From NCBI GenBank assembly GCA_964623625.1, contig CAZUUJ010000004.1:19818-83817 (forward strand): a stretch of 64,000 nt of DNA, written 5' to 3'. This stretch comes from CAZLGM01 sp964623625 (lineage in GTDB: Bacteria; Desulfobacterota; Desulfobulbia; Desulfobulbales; Desulfocapsaceae). Under the pieces are notes generated by a model. The model was given only the letters and a program-made list of their open reading frames with translations. It was not told the DNA's origin and did not search any database. Every line of letters starts with the position of its first letter. Positions within the stretch are counted from its first letter, which is position 1. The position numbers and the translations under genes were made by a program. Shown here one piece after another: positions 8,322-18,266 of this stretch.

Positions 8322-9551
8322 ATGTATACTGGCAGGCAACTAATCCGGGAGATAGACTTGATACCGTCACAATCTGCCCGTTCGTTACCTGTATCGGAAG
8401 AGCAGCATGGACAGCGTCTAATACGGGTGCTGCATGTCTACAAAACCTGCTGGTCAGAAGGATATGGAGGTATCGAGCAGGCTATCCGGCAATTGTGCCT
8501 GGCTACTCGACGAAAAGGAAAGGTACGTAACTACGTCTTCACTCTCAGTCGGAACGGCACACCCCATGTAAGCCGCAACCATCAGGCTGCTATCATTCGT
8601 TTCCCCCTGATGTTCGAAGTTGCTTCCACCGGTGTATCCTGGCAGGCGATGTTCAGTTTCAGACGAATTGCCAGTGAGATGGATATCATCCACTATCACT
8701 TTCCATGGCCGTTTGCCGATCTGTTGCATCTGCTTAATGGTGTGAATAAACCCACCGTGTTGACCTATCATTCGGATATTATCCGTCAGCGGCGATGGCT
8801 ACCGTTCTATAAACCATTTCTGAAGCGATTTTTAGGTTGTATCGATCGGATTATTGCCACATCGCCCAACTACTTTAACACCAGTCAAACGCTGAACAAC
8901 TTCTGCGATAAAACATCGGTTATTCCGTTTGGTCTCGATGAATCCTCCTACTCGAAGGTGAACAAAGAGAGACTGGATTTCTGGCGAAAGCGGATCGGTT
9001 CCGGCTTCTTTCTCTTCATCGGAGTACTTCGGTATTACAAAGGACTGCACAAACTGCTGGATGCCTGCTCAGGATCAGATATACGAGTTGTCATAGGTGG
9101 TACCGGTCCTATGGAAGAGTCACTGCAGTCAAGGTTCAGCGGATCTGCGCTTGAAAATGTTCACCTGCTGGGTAGCCTTTCCGAGGAAGATAAGGTGGCA
9201 TTGATCTATCATTGTCGGTCACTGGTTCTGCCATCTCATCTTCGTTCTGAAGCCTTTGGATTCTCTCTACTGGAGGCAGCAATGTTTGGTAAGCCGATGA
9301 TCTCATCTGAAATAGGAACAGGAACCAGCTATATCAATATCCATAACCAGACAGGTATAGTCGTCCCTCCCAATGATACCAGTGCATTGCGTAAAGCCAT
9401 GGTATATCTGAGTAAAAAACCGGAGATTGCCGAAAAGATGGGATTGCAGGCGAGAAAGCGCTATCAGGAATTGTTCACAGCTCCAAAGATGGCCTCCTCA
9501 TATCTTGATGTCTATCATACTGTATTGAATGAACGGGTGAACAACAAATAG
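8322..9551 (+). CDS. Glycosyltransferase family 4 (GT-B fold)
   Basis: 409 residues. A GT-B retaining glycosyltransferase, likely using a nucleotide-activated hexose or mannose. The N-terminal domain begins at about residue 33 with 'RLIRVLHVYKTC' and the Gly-rich turn 'GYGGIEQ'. The C-terminal domain has 'FLFIGVLRYYKGL', 'VVIGGTGPMEESL' and the E-x7-E motif E310/E318 in 'SEAFGFSLLEAA', where the first Glu and its partner bind the donor. There is no good ribosome-binding site before the ATG at 8322, and the conserved part starts 30 residues in, so the true start may be downstream. It stands alone on the plus strand and converges with the O-antigen-ligase-like gene. Confidence 0.88.
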   Translation: MYTGRQLIREIDLIPSQSARSLPVSEEQHGQRLIRVLHVYKTCWSEGYGGIEQAIRQLCLATRRKGKVRNYVFTLSRNGTPHVSRNHQAAIIRFPLMFEVASTGVSWQAMFSFRRIASEMDIIHYHFPWPFADLLHLLNGVNKPTVLTYHSDIIRQRRWLPFYKPFLKRFLGCIDRIIATSPNYFNTSQTLNNFCDKTSVIPFGLDESSYSKVNKERLDFWRKRIGSGFFLFIGVLRYYKGLHKLLDACSGSDIRVVIGGTGPMEESLQSRFSGSALENVHLLGSLSEEDKVALIYHCRSLVLPSHLRSEAFGFSLLEAAMFGKPMISSEIGTGTSYINIHNQTGIVVPPNDTSALRKAMVYLSKKPEIAEKMGLQARKRYQELFTAPKMASSYLDVYHTVLNERVNNK

Positions 9552-9620
9552 ATGCAGTGCTAGCGGTTGATTGCAGATTCAGGGATCCTGTTTCCCTTTG
9601 CAGTGATCTCAGATAAAACT

Positions 9621-10994
9621 CTATCGTACACCGTAGCCGAAAAAAACGGCGACCAGGCAGGCTGCCAATGTGTATCTGGTGATATGGAGCAACTGACTGT
9701 TGTCCCATATCATTTTGGTGGAACTACAGCGAGCTACAAGCAGGGAAAGAAACATACAGTACATTAGAACAACATCAGCCTGCCAGATGCTGTAACTCAG
9801 AGAAAAGAGAACCGCGGCTGAGGCCAAGATCGCAAGTGCTGCCGGCTCCTGTTTTTGACTATCCATGGAGTGGGAAACATACTGCATAAACCAGAATAGA
9901 ATAACAGCCAGGAAAAGTAAGCCGACCAGTCCGTATTCCAGCAGAAAGAGAAACCCCAGATTGTGGGGGTGCCCGCCGGGCAGGAGATTGCCCGGCCAGC
10001 TCTGAAGCGTTCCCACAGGTGTCTGTATGGAGATCGTACTGCCGCTTCCATATCCAAAAAAGAGCTGTTGCCGCACAAGTTGGGCGCAGGCATCCATGGT
10101 TTCCACACGGATAGTAATGGAAAAACCGATCTCACCGCCTATTTTGTGAAGGAGATGATTGAACCCCGGTTGAACCGGAGCGACAATCAACCATATCAAT
10201 GGCCCAAAGATGAGCAGGCAAAAAATAGAGGAATAAAGAAGGGTACGGAATGATTTTTGTTGAATATGACCGAGCAAAAAAAAGATTAAACCTGTTCCCA
10301 TTGCCAGAATAGCGGATTCAGCAAGAAGTGATTGTATGGGAGATTGAAAAAGAGCAAAACCTGAAAGAAAAAAAACAAAAATCACAAGAACAGTTTTTAA
10401 AGTTGATTTCCTCCAGAAAAAGGCGGCAACACCCCAAGTGAGAAACACCTGCCAGAAGGCATAATTCTTCCAGTGCCATTGATGATTGGGAGAGGCTGCC
10501 GATAATGGTGAAAACGATGCCAGGAACTTGTGTACATCAATGCCATGCGATTGCATGATGTACAGTGAGGCTGATACAAGGGAGCTCGCAAACAGGCCCC
10601 AACCCAATAGCGTCGATTCTTTCTCTGTCATCTGCTCAAATGACAACACAATGATGGCACCAAAAATAAAGCTTGGTAAAACACCGATAGTCCAATCCGG
10701 TCGTATATACTCTGAAGCCTTGAAGAAAAAGCTTGCCAGGGCCAGACAGGTGTAGATTGTAAAAAAGAACCAAAGCAAATGCTGTTTCGTTGGCTCCCTT
10801 TGACGCAAGAAAAATCGTGGCAATGCCAGCACCAACAGAAGAAGCAACATGAGATTGCCGGCCTTGTCTTCCATTCTTGCATTTACAAAAACATACAAGG
10901 TGTAAAGAACAATCAGCAATGATGGTAGCAGGCGGCTGCTCTTTTGAACGATCAAGTTGTGAATTTGGCCTTTTTGCTCAAGCTGGCTGTCCAT
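9621..10994 (-). CDS. O-antigen ligase / Wzy-like polysaccharide polymerase
   Basis: 457 residues with about 11-12 transmembrane helices and one large periplasmic loop (about residues 270-350). The loop contains 'FGYGSGST' and ends in 'GGHPHNLGFLFLLEYG', the H-x-x-N...E-x-G signature of the WaaL/Wzy superfamily. Such proteins join undecaprenyl-linked glycans to lipid A-core (ligase) or polymerise repeat units. The gene is last in a minus-strand cluster with an ABC exporter, a GT4 and an FkbM methyltransferase. In ABC-dependent pathways chains are completed in the cytoplasm and no Wzy polymerase is needed, so a ligase role fits the context better. Confidence 0.85.
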   Translation of the reverse strand: MDSQLEQKGQIHNLIVQKSSRLLPSLLIVLYTLYVFVNARMEDKAGNLMLLLLLVLALPRFFLRQREPTKQHLLWFFFTIYTCLALASFFFKASEYIRPDWTIGVLPSFIFGAIIVLSFEQMTEKESTLLGWGLFASSLVSASLYIMQSHGIDVHKFLASFSPLSAASPNHQWHWKNYAFWQVFLTWGVAAFFWRKSTLKTVLVIFVFFLSGFALFQSPIQSLLAESAILAMGTGLIFFLLGHIQQKSFRTLLYSSIFCLLIFGPLIWLIVAPVQPGFNHLLHKIGGEIGFSITIRVETMDACAQLVRQQLFFGYGSGSTISIQTPVGTLQSWPGNLLPGGHPHNLGFLFLLEYGLVGLLFLAVILFWFMQYVSHSMDSQKQEPAALAILASAAVLFSLSYSIWQADVVLMYCMFLSLLVARCSSTKMIWDNSQLLHITRYTLAACLVAVFFGYGVR

Positions 10995-11073
10995 GTCTCA
11001 TTCGTTCTTGAGTTGAGTGCGTAGGGGTGATCAAAGGGCATGTTGAAAGGGCTTTTCTATGTCAACTTCACCA

Positions 11074-12057
11074 TCAGGACCATGGGTCGTCATTTTTCCT
11101 TATCGCCACATATACACCGTGTTGAGCGCAAATAAATTCCTCAAATGACAGAGCGTTGGACACGTTGATTGACCCATCCGTATTGATTTTCGGAAGAAGT
11201 TGTCTGATCCCGAATTGATTGTCCTGGAGAAAATCCCACATTTCACGAACGATATTTCTGTAGTCCGTAGAGCCTTGTTCATAGGCATAGCCTGCCCATT
11301 CAAAGATTAATTTGCATTCTTTTGAACGTTCAATAATCTTTTGACCACCCAAAATGACATGAGGTTCAGCCAGTTCCACATCACACAGGATGAGATCCAC
11401 CTGGTCCTCAACAATAGTATGATCTAGTGTTGTCGTTGTTGTTTCAAAGAAGTTATAAAGGGCATGCGTGTCTACCCATTTACCTTTATCGTCCAATAAA
11501 TACGGAATAGATTTTGTGTCCCAGAAAGGGTTTTTTTGCTGTTCAAACCGGGAGTCTCCTTCACGCTTAATGTGACCACCACCGATAAATTGGTAATCAA
11601 ACGCAAACTCCAATTTTTGATCAACACTATTATAAACAGCTCTTTGGTACGCTTCTGTTTGATGTGGTATTCCAGAGTAGAATATTGTTTTCATCAGGTA
11701 GGTAAAAACAGTCGGGTTTGCCTCATACGAGTAGATTTTTCCTTTTTCACCCACTATCTTTCCGCCTAAAGCTGTGAAGTAGCCGAAGTTGGCACCGACA
11801 TTGACATAGGTGCCTGCCGGTTTTAACAGTTCCTGGACCAATCTTGTGGTCCAGGGTTCAATGACACCGTCTCGTATAATACCAATCGCCACATCAATGT
11901 TATAACCCGGCACCACAACATAGCCATCCCACGCCGTACGACAGAGGAGTTGATCATTGCCGAGATAGACTACCCGGCTCTGAATCGGTTTGTCAGCAGA
12001 ACTCCCGTGGCTACTTGAACACAAGCGTGTGATATAATTTTGCACGTGTTTCAACAT
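11074..12057 (-). CDS. FkbM-family SAM-dependent methyltransferase
   Basis: 327 residues. The SAM-binding start 'YVNVGANFGYFT' (84-95) corresponds to the FkbM 'D/N-x-G-A-N-x-G' motif, followed by 'KIYSYEANPTVF'. 'DLILCDVELAEPHVILGG' replaces the usual 'lDvEGhE' segment. FkbM proteins methylate hydroxyls, often on surface glycans. The C-terminal part also has 'CKLIFEWAGYAYEQ', typical of long FkbM proteins in polysaccharide loci. The start at 12057 overlaps the 3' end of the upstream GT4 by 47 bp; this may indicate translational coupling or a true start slightly further in. Likely modifies the exported glycan, perhaps at the chain end. Confidence 0.85.
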   Translation of the reverse strand: MLKHVQNYITRLCSSSHGSSADKPIQSRVVYLGNDQLLCRTAWDGYVVVPGYNIDVAIGIIRDGVIEPWTTRLVQELLKPAGTYVNVGANFGYFTALGGKIVGEKGKIYSYEANPTVFTYLMKTIFYSGIPHQTEAYQRAVYNSVDQKLEFAFDYQFIGGGHIKREGDSRFEQQKNPFWDTKSIPYLLDDKGKWVDTHALYNFFETTTTTLDHTIVEDQVDLILCDVELAEPHVILGGQKIIERSKECKLIFEWAGYAYEQGSTDYRNIVREMWDFLQDNQFGIRQLLPKINTDGSINVSNALSFEEFICAQHGVYVAIRKNDDPWS

Positions 12058-13213
12058 TATAGGTTTTGCCGTAATGTTCAGTGGTTGTGTATACGGTACT
12101 CAAGCTCTCAGATAGGGATTCTACTTTATGGGCAAACTCCAGAGCATTGGAAATTTCAAAAAAGGTAATCCCATCTTTAGTGTACTTGGCCAATTCGAGA
12201 AAGCAGCTGTTGCGGGCACACAATATGGTTTTATGTAAATCAAGTGCCATCCCAGCAGCGCCTGATGATGTCTGGTGCTCTTCAGAATAGGGAAATGCAA
12301 CAATGTCGACAGCATTCATCAACCGAACAAATGTGTCATTATCAACAGCCCCAACAAAGCGAATCCGTATATCATCCAGTCTGGCTTTGATGATTAATCG
12401 GTTCATTTCCTCTATATAGGGTTGATTGACCTCACCCTTGACGATTCCTTCCGGATGAAGCCCCCCGACAATGATTAATGAATAGTCTTCGGGCATGTGG
12501 GGCAGGGCTTTAATTGCCGTCTCGATGCCTTTTCCTTTGTGCAGGAAGCCAAAGAGCCCTACCAGTTTCCGGTTCTTCATGGATGAGCCGAATAACTGTT
12601 CTCTTTCAGTTTCCAAATCCAGAGACATTATTTTTTTCTTTTCTACCTGCGAAAGAAAAGAAAGGGGATGATCGAAAATCTTCGATTCATCAATCCCTAA
12701 AAACAGTTTCATATTGTTTTTTTCCCGTATGGTATGGACAATGTGAAACGCGTTACTCTTTTTATTACACAATCCCACAAGCTTCTTAATAACCCAGTTT
12801 CGACGAAAATGGGCAACAGCGGAATGAAGACTGCCGAAGCTGAAGTTAAGCGGTACGGAAGAGACATCAAGAGACGTGTGGTGAGTAACAATAATTCTTT
12901 TGGATGGTTGGGTGATCTTCTTAAGGTTCTTCCATATCGTGGAAGGGAGTTTCCCATACAATCCATGTTCGAACTGGATGTTGACAACATCTGCTTGCGC
13001 ACATTTTTTAGCAATATCATCAACCATTGTCTGGGATTTCTTCCGCGCGATTGACGAGTTACTTCTCAACAGGTTAACAGGTAGCGGGGCGACTTCAATA
13101 TCCAGGTCATTGTAACACTTCAGAGTCTCAAGCAGGTATTCGACATATTGGGCGATTCCGCACGGTCTGCCAAAACTCGAGACGATTAACAGTTTGCGTT
13201 TATTGAATGGCAT
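12011..13213 (-). CDS. Glycosyltransferase family 4
   Basis: 400 residues. The N-terminus 'KRKLLIVSSFGRPCGIAQY' is the start of GT4 enzymes that carry 'CGIA-Y' in place of the Gly-rich loop. The C-terminal donor domain has 'KLVGLFGFLHKGKGIETAI', 'YSLIIVGG' and 'VDIVAFPYSEEHQTSSGA', the equivalent of the sugar-nucleotide site. Its ATG (13213) overlaps the frameshift-corrected end of the upstream ABC ATPase gene by 14 bp, as expected in a tight operon. Specificity cannot be read from sequence. A role in building the glycan moved by the adjacent exporter is inferred from context. Confidence 0.85.
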   Translation of the reverse strand: MPFNKRKLLIVSSFGRPCGIAQYVEYLLETLKCYNDLDIEVAPLPVNLLRSNSSIARKKSQTMVDDIAKKCAQADVVNIQFEHGLYGKLPSTIWKNLKKITQPSKRIIVTHHTSLDVSSVPLNFSFGSLHSAVAHFRRNWVIKKLVGLCNKKSNAFHIVHTIREKNNMKLFLGIDESKIFDHPLSFLSQVEKKKIMSLDLETEREQLFGSSMKNRKLVGLFGFLHKGKGIETAIKALPHMPEDYSLIIVGGLHPEGIVKGEVNQPYIEEMNRLIIKARLDDIRIRFVGAVDNDTFVRLMNAVDIVAFPYSEEHQTSSGAAGMALDLHKTILCARNSCFLELAKYTKDGITFFEISNALEFAHKVESLSESLSTVYTTTEHYGKTYNVETRAKLYHTLVFK

Positions 13214-13906
13214 CTACCTTTCCCTTTTTCAATACGATAATTCTGTTGCAATACTGATCCAACAATGCTTGAGAGTGGCTGGCAAACACAAGGATGTTTG
13301 ACGACTGAACAAGATTGGTAATTCGTTCAGCAGCTTGTGCTGAAAGGCCTCATCTCCTGCTCCAATACCTTCATCTATCAATAATATCTCTGGTTGAATT
13401 GAGGTTGTTATCGAAAAAGCCAGCCTGGTGTGCATCCCTTGTGAATAGTTTTTGACCGGCAGATGGATAAAGTCTGCAAGCTCGCTGAACTCAATGATCT
13501 CTTGTTCCCGGGCAGCGATTTGTTCTCCGGTCATACCGAGCATGGCGCCACGAAGGTAAATGTTTTCCAACCCAGTGGCATCAGACTGCATGCCACTGAC
13601 CATGTCCAGTAAAGGAGCAGTCTTTCCGTCAATATCAACGCTGCCGGTGGTAGGATAGTAGATACCTGCCATCAATCGTAACAGTGTACTCTTACCGGAA
13701 CCATTGTGCCCGAGTAATCCCACACGCTCACCATCTTTTATTTCCAAGGACAGATTGTCAAACACTGATACCCTCAACTGACCGGACGTGTTTCTTCCTA
13801 ATGTACCGCCGACCACTCCACTGAAAAGAAGTTTGTTTTTCAGCGATCTGTCACCCTCCATGATCACATAGTCGAACGACATATTCTTACATGAGATATA
13901 CGCCAT
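13200..13906 (-). CDS. Polysaccharide ABC exporter ATPase (Wzt/TagH type), carries a single-base frameshift
   Basis: Start at MAYISCKN (13906), one base after the permease stop. Walker A 'GHNGSGKST' is at residues 66-73, the signature 'YSQGMHTRL' at 154-162 and Walker B 'ILLIDEG' at 174-180. After 'GAGDEAF' (codon 188, about 13341) the frame runs into unrelated residues and stops at 13229. Adding one G there ('TTTCAG-G-CACAAG') restores 'QAQAAERITNLVQSSNILVF', the H-loop 'FASHS' and 'IIVLKKGKV', ending at a TAA at 13200-13202 that overlaps the next gene by 14 bp. So the lesion is a one-base loss, a recent mutation or a sequencing error. Lacking the H-loop, the uncorrected product would be inactive. 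There is no C-terminal carbohydrate-binding domain. Confidence 0.82.
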
Positions 13907-13907
13907 T

Positions 13908-14735
13908 TTATAACCACCTGCGAATTCTTCTGAAAGTCGAAGTGTAAACGTGCAGCATAAATAAAATACCCAGAACAGCACCACTTGTTGTCAAGCACCA
14001 TGACATTATTAACGGCGCTTCACCTAGCAACGGAGAACGGACAATTTCAAGCATATGATAGAGTGGGTTTGAATTGACGAATAAAGGCAGCTTTTCCTTG
14101 CTTGGCAGCCAGAAAACTGGAGTAAAAAAGAAAGCGACCTGGGTAAAGCTGTTCACTATCTTTGGTACATCCCTGAAACGAAGAGAGAGTAAGGACAGAG
14201 CAACAGCCAGCCAGAACAGGTTCAGCAGAAGGATTATCAGGCCCGGAAAAAACAGAAAAATAACTGGCTCAAATCCCGATTTTGATATGACAAGAGCCAA
14301 TGCGAGAGGGCACAAGATCAGGTTAAACAGCAGAACAATAACATTCTGTGAAAAGTAATTCAGGACATAACACATTGGGCTTACAGGCAGATTTCGTAAA
14401 TACCCTTCAGACTCAATAAGTGAAAGACTGCACTCATTTAAAACCGAGGTTATGAGTGTCCAGAAGATCATACCAATGATCAGGTGAGGCAGGCTGTTAA
14501 GCACAGGCGTATTGAACAGGTGGGAATTTACCAAAGACAGCATGGCAATCCATATTAAAAGGGAAACAGTGATCCATAGTGGACCGATAACGGTTCTTCT
14601 AAATCTTGATTTAATGGCGATTGTCGAGAATACCCACCAAACCCGGTGGTCTGACACTCCATGGAGAAAATCCTGAAGGGCTTCTGCCTTTTCATTGCGG
14701 ATATCTATGCCGCCTGTATGACTTTTTTTATCCAT
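13908..14735 (-). CDS. Polysaccharide ABC exporter permease (Wzm/TagG type, ABC-2)
   Basis: About 275 residues from the ATG at 14735 ('MDKKSHTGG'); the frame is open to 14837 but the extra 34 residues are Cys- and Lys-rich and not family-like. Six transmembrane helices follow an amphipathic N-terminal segment, 'YFWRRTVIGPLWITVSLLIW'-type first-helix sequence (here 'SRFRRTVIGPLWITVSLL'). It is the first gene of a five-gene minus-strand cluster: permease, ATPase, GT4, FkbM methyltransferase, O-antigen-ligase-like protein. With the ATPase it would export an undecaprenyl-linked polysaccharide chain across the inner membrane. No strong ribosome-binding site decides the start. Confidence 0.85.
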   Translation of the reverse strand: MDKKSHTGGIDIRNEKAEALQDFLHGVSDHRVWWVFSTIAIKSRFRRTVIGPLWITVSLLIWIAMLSLVNSHLFNTPVLNSLPHLIIGMIFWTLITSVLNECSLSLIESEGYLRNLPVSPMCYVLNYFSQNVIVLLFNLILCPLALALVISKSGFEPVIFLFFPGLIILLLNLFWLAVALSLLSLRFRDVPKIVNSFTQVAFFFTPVFWLPSKEKLPLFVNSNPLYHMLEIVRSPLLGEAPLIMSWCLTTSGAVLGILFMLHVYTSTFRRIRRWL

Positions 14736-15113
14736 AAAGCTGTCGTTTGATCGACCATCACAATCTGTTGCCTGGCAACATTTTTTATATAACAAGGACA
14801 GATTCGTCTTTTTATCATACAGGAAGATATATAGCAATTTCCCAATGTTTACGAATAACTCTGCCTAGTTGATTGGTTAAATCTGAGCTTTTTATGATTA
14901 TTGAAGGATTCGGCCGACGTAAAATATGTTTATCAATGGAGAAAACGTACGCCCTATCCCTATGAAATGGAATCATTACCATGATCACTCAACAGATGAT
15001 CCAAAATAATAACGGATCGAATGAGAATTTCATTCATCTGTAGTGTCCTGGTTTTGAATATGTTAGAAAGTTTGGTGTGTGGCAGCAACAGACCAATAAT
15101 TTAGAGGTAACTG
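14736..15113. other. Divergent intergenic region between two polysaccharide clusters
   Basis: Should contain the promoters for the minus-strand export cluster and for the plus-strand GtrB-like gene. I see AT-rich sequence but no confident -35/-10 pair, operator repeat or RNA gene. Confidence 0.5.
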
Positions 15114-16154
15114 ATGCAAAAGCAAAATGAACCTAACAATGACGGTCAACTTCTATCTGTTATCGTTCCCTGTTACAACGAAGAAGACGTTATAGCCGAG
15201 ATGGTTGTCAGGCTGCAAGGGTTCTGCTCGCAACTCGAACTGTTCAAGGTTGAGTTGATCTTTATCGATGACGGAAGCCAGGATAATACTCGTGAAATCC
15301 TGAAGAGTTTTGCAGCTAAAGACAGTCGAATAAAAATAATCGGCTTTGCCCGAAATTTTGGGCATCAAATCGCTGTAACCGCTGGGATTGACGCGGCCAA
15401 TGGGGATGCAGTGGTATTGATTGATGCCGACCTGCAGGACCCTCCTGAAGTCATTCATCAAATGATAAAAAAGTGGCGCCAAGGCTTTGATGTCGTTTAT
15501 GGAACTCGAACGCAAAGAGAGGGTGAATCGACGTATAAACTGGCAACAGCAAGGGCATTTTATCGACTTTTAAACTGGCTGTCCGATGTCCCTATTCCGT
15601 TGGATACGGGTGATTTCCGATTGATGAGCCGTTCGGTTGTGGATACCTTGCGGTCCATGCCTGAACGGGATCGATTTATACGGGGCATGGTGAGCTGGGT
15701 AGGATTCAGGCAGACATCGTTGCCCTACAAGAGGGAAAAACGTTTTGCCGGCAAAAGCAAGTATCCGTTGCGGAAGATGTTGTACTTTGCAACAGACGGC
15801 ATTTTCTCATTTTCCAAAAAACCATTGCGGCTGTCCATTGGTTTAGGATTTGCATCTGCTGCATTAGCATTAATTGGAATTGTCTATGTAGTTATCGGCC
15901 GTCTGACATCCGATTGGGTTCGAGGCTGGGCTGGAATCATGTTTACAGTACTCTTTATTGGAGGTGTTCAGTTAATTTCAATAGGCATCCTGGGAGAATA
16001 CATCGGCCGGATCTACAACGAAATTAAGCATAGACCGTTGTATGTTGCGGATGAATATTATGGCTTTCAGAACAGCCCGCCACACAGATCAAGAAGCCCG
16101 GTGTTGGATGTCAACAGCGAGGTGTCTGATTTTCCACCCGAGAATCTTAACTGA
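15114..16154 (+). CDS. Polyprenyl-phosphate glycosyltransferase, GtrB/DPM1-like (GT2)
   Basis: 346 residues. A GT-A domain (about residues 15-240) with 'SVIVPCYNEED', 'DDGS' (52-55) and 'DADLQDPP' (104-111) that bind the nucleotide sugar and metal. It is followed by 'RKMLYFATDGIFSFSKKPLR' and two transmembrane helices (about 242-266 and 278-305). This is the GtrB/ArnC-type arrangement: the enzyme loads a sugar onto undecaprenyl phosphate on the cytoplasmic face. A good GAGGT lies eight bases before the ATG. The large membrane protein that follows (93-bp gap) could be the GtrC-like transferase that uses the lipid-linked sugar on the periplasmic face; no GtrA flippase gene is visible. Confidence 0.88.
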   Translation: MQKQNEPNNDGQLLSVIVPCYNEEDVIAEMVVRLQGFCSQLELFKVELIFIDDGSQDNTREILKSFAAKDSRIKIIGFARNFGHQIAVTAGIDAANGDAVVLIDADLQDPPEVIHQMIKKWRQGFDVVYGTRTQREGESTYKLATARAFYRLLNWLSDVPIPLDTGDFRLMSRSVVDTLRSMPERDRFIRGMVSWVGFRQTSLPYKREKRFAGKSKYPLRKMLYFATDGIFSFSKKPLRLSIGLGFASAALALIGIVYVVIGRLTSDWVRGWAGIMFTVLFIGGVQLISIGILGEYIGRIYNEIKHRPLYVADEYYGFQNSPPHRSRSPVLDVNSEVSDFPPENLN

Positions 16155-16247
16155 CTCAAAATCTAAGGATTATATCCAGCCTTCTATGCATGTGCGCAAT
16201 ACTTCTTCAGGTAGAATTTTGGTTTTTAAAAGAGGAACGAGTAAGAG

Positions 16248-18266
16248 ATGAAACTGATGCTTGATAGATTGAATTCTTCATCAGTATTTCTTTTTCTGGC
16301 AATCCTAACAGGATTTGTTATCGGATATATTCATCATACCTGGTCTTATCCGCTGAATTTTCATGGTGATTCCTCTGCAATGCAGATCTTGGCCCAGGCG
16401 ATGCTGGATGAAAAAAGCTTTATACCAAAAGACTTCAGCAATGGTAATCAACTAATCCTTTTTCGCTCCAGTCCATTTATTGCGGCTGCATTGGCTATGG
16501 GGGCAACTGGATATGATGCATTCATTCTGGGTTCATCTGTCAGTATAGCTTTTTGGTTCGCTGTCTTGTATTTGTCCCTGTTCCGGTTCACGGGTGATAA
16601 AATAGGCGCACTGATTTTGTCTACTGTATTTTTCATTCCAATGGGGATTTGGGAGCAGGATTTTATGCTGGGACAGCAGTCGCATCTCTCCAATGCTGTT
16701 ATGTCCATTTGTATTGGAGTGTTCACCTGGCTGTATTTCTCAACAGGCAAAATATATTCGGCAATCCTTGCCGCCTTCTTTATCTTTCTTATGGTTGTCG
16801 AGGCGCCTATTCGGGCTCTTCTTGTCTTTTTACCATTATTCATCTTGGTTTTTGTTCTCTTTAATGATCGCAGGGGATTGAAATTTATAGCGCTTCTGTC
16901 TTCCGTGCTTGTTGTTGGTTTCCTTCTCAACAGAGGATTAATATTAATAAATCCACCTGAAGTAGACCATTTTCAAATTGCACATTTCCGTGGTACCGAT
17001 GAGATATTTCGTAACCTGGTAAAAATAGTTCTGGAGATGATTGCCAATATTTCATCGACTAATATGTTGGCGTCAAAAAAGATATCCTTAATTGGGATGG
17101 TTCTTTTAGCAAGCGGCCTTACCTATTTGATATTGCTGATTGGTTTTTTTCTTTATGAATCCAGGTTGTTAGTCTCTAGGTTCACCCTCTTTTTCACCAG
17201 GAATCAGGCGTCTGATGTTCGACCGGACCATCATTTTTTGCCTTTTTTAGCGGTTTTTGGGTTAGTCAGTGGAGCTTTAGTAATTGCTACCTTACACCCT
17301 GACTCGGCACGCCACTCCAATTGGGCTTACTCAATTCTCAAACTGAGTTTGATTCTATCGGTGTATAAATATTTACAGGTGTTGCTAAAAGGGAAATTAA
17401 AAGCCGGGTTTGTAATAATATCACTGTTTCTCATTGCCTCATTCTGGTCGACAACCCTATTTCAGCATGGGTCGAGTTTACGTCAAAAGATATCTTCCAG
17501 GCTGAATCCGGATATCGCTCATGATATTGCCAGGATCTCCCAGAAGTATGGTATTTATTCTATTTATGGAGAAGATTTTTGGAGAATGATGCCTTTGAAT
17601 ACAATGATTCCCGGTATTGCTGCAGGTACTTTACTGATTGAGGGCATCGGTAAAATTGTCCCGTATCACTGGTTATCAAGAAAAAGTTGGTTCGATTACC
17701 AAAAAAAGGTGCTGTATTATTTAAAAGATGGCCGTGTGGATAATGAAATCAGGGTGAGGCTCAGTGAATCGGGCGGCAAGAGACTGTTACACTCTGATGA
17801 CGGCACCATCTGGATAGGACCGCCGGTATGGAATTTTGGGGGACAAAAGATTGCCAGTAGTGTTGGAAAATCATTTAAATGGGCTGCTTGTGATTTACCA
17901 ACGAAAATTGGAGTAAAAACAGGTGACTGTGAGATGCAGAAAAATGATCTGTCTTTGTCCGGGCATCTAACCTATGGGCCTTATGTGAAGTTGTCGACAG
18001 GGAGATATACGTTTGAGATTGCATACTCAAGTTCTAAATCATCAAAGGAGATAGTTGGCCGTTGGGATGTGCACCTTTCCCTGCCTGAGAGTGGGGAAAT
18101 AATAGATAGAGGCGAAATCTACGGCTCCGATAACGAATTAAAACATATAACAAAGAGTTTTAGGATAAACCCAAAAAGAAATATGGAGATGGTTGAAATT
18201 CGAACCCTTGCCCATTCGAATGTTCCACTCAAAATCATCAGTTTACAAATTACCCAAAACGAATGA
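16248..18266 (+). CDS. Large polytopic membrane protein, GtrC-like candidate glycosyltransferase
   Basis: 672 residues. Roughly nine to ten transmembrane helices lie in residues 1-410, and a soluble, probably periplasmic, beta-rich domain covers about 430-672. The first loop has 'NFHGDSSAMQILAQAML', with an Asp in the position where GT-C enzymes keep their catalytic acid. No named family is recognised. Its place directly after a GtrB-like enzyme is the main argument that it transfers the lipid-linked sugar onto a surface acceptor. The terminal domain (from about residue 560, 'GKSFKWAACDLPTKIG' onward) looks like a carbohydrate-binding jelly roll, which is inference. Confidence 0.6.
   Translation: MKLMLDRLNSSSVFLFLAILTGFVIGYIHHTWSYPLNFHGDSSAMQILAQAMLDEKSFIPKDFSNGNQLILFRSSPFIAAALAMGATGYDAFILGSSVSIAFWFAVLYLSLFRFTGDKIGALILSTVFFIPMGIWEQDFMLGQQSHLSNAVMSICIGVFTWLYFSTGKIYSAILAAFFIFLMVVEAPIRALLVFLPLFILVFVLFNDRRGLKFIALLSSVLVVGFLLNRGLILINPPEVDHFQIAHFRGTDEIFRNLVKIVLEMIANISSTNMLASKKISLIGMVLLASGLTYLILLIGFFLYESRLLVSRFTLFFTRNQASDVRPDHHFLPFLAVFGLVSGALVIATLHPDSARHSNWAYSILKLSLILSVYKYLQVLLKGKLKAGFVIISLFLIASFWSTTLFQHGSSLRQKISSRLNPDIAHDIARISQKYGIYSIYGEDFWRMMPLNTMIPGIAAGTLLIEGIGKIVPYHWLSRKSWFDYQKKVLYYLKDGRVDNEIRVRLSESGGKRLLHSDDGTIWIGPPVWNFGGQKIASSVGKSFKWAACDLPTKIGVKTGDCEMQKNDLSLSGHLTYGPYVKLSTGRYTFEIAYSSSKSSKEIVGRWDVHLSLPESGEIIDRGEIYGSDNELKHITKSFRINPKRNMEMVEIRTLAHSNVPLKIISLQITQNE

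Noticed and set aside
18201..18225. GAAATTCGAACCC-like T-arm sequence
   Set aside because: Lies inside a coding sequence and has no acceptor stem around it.
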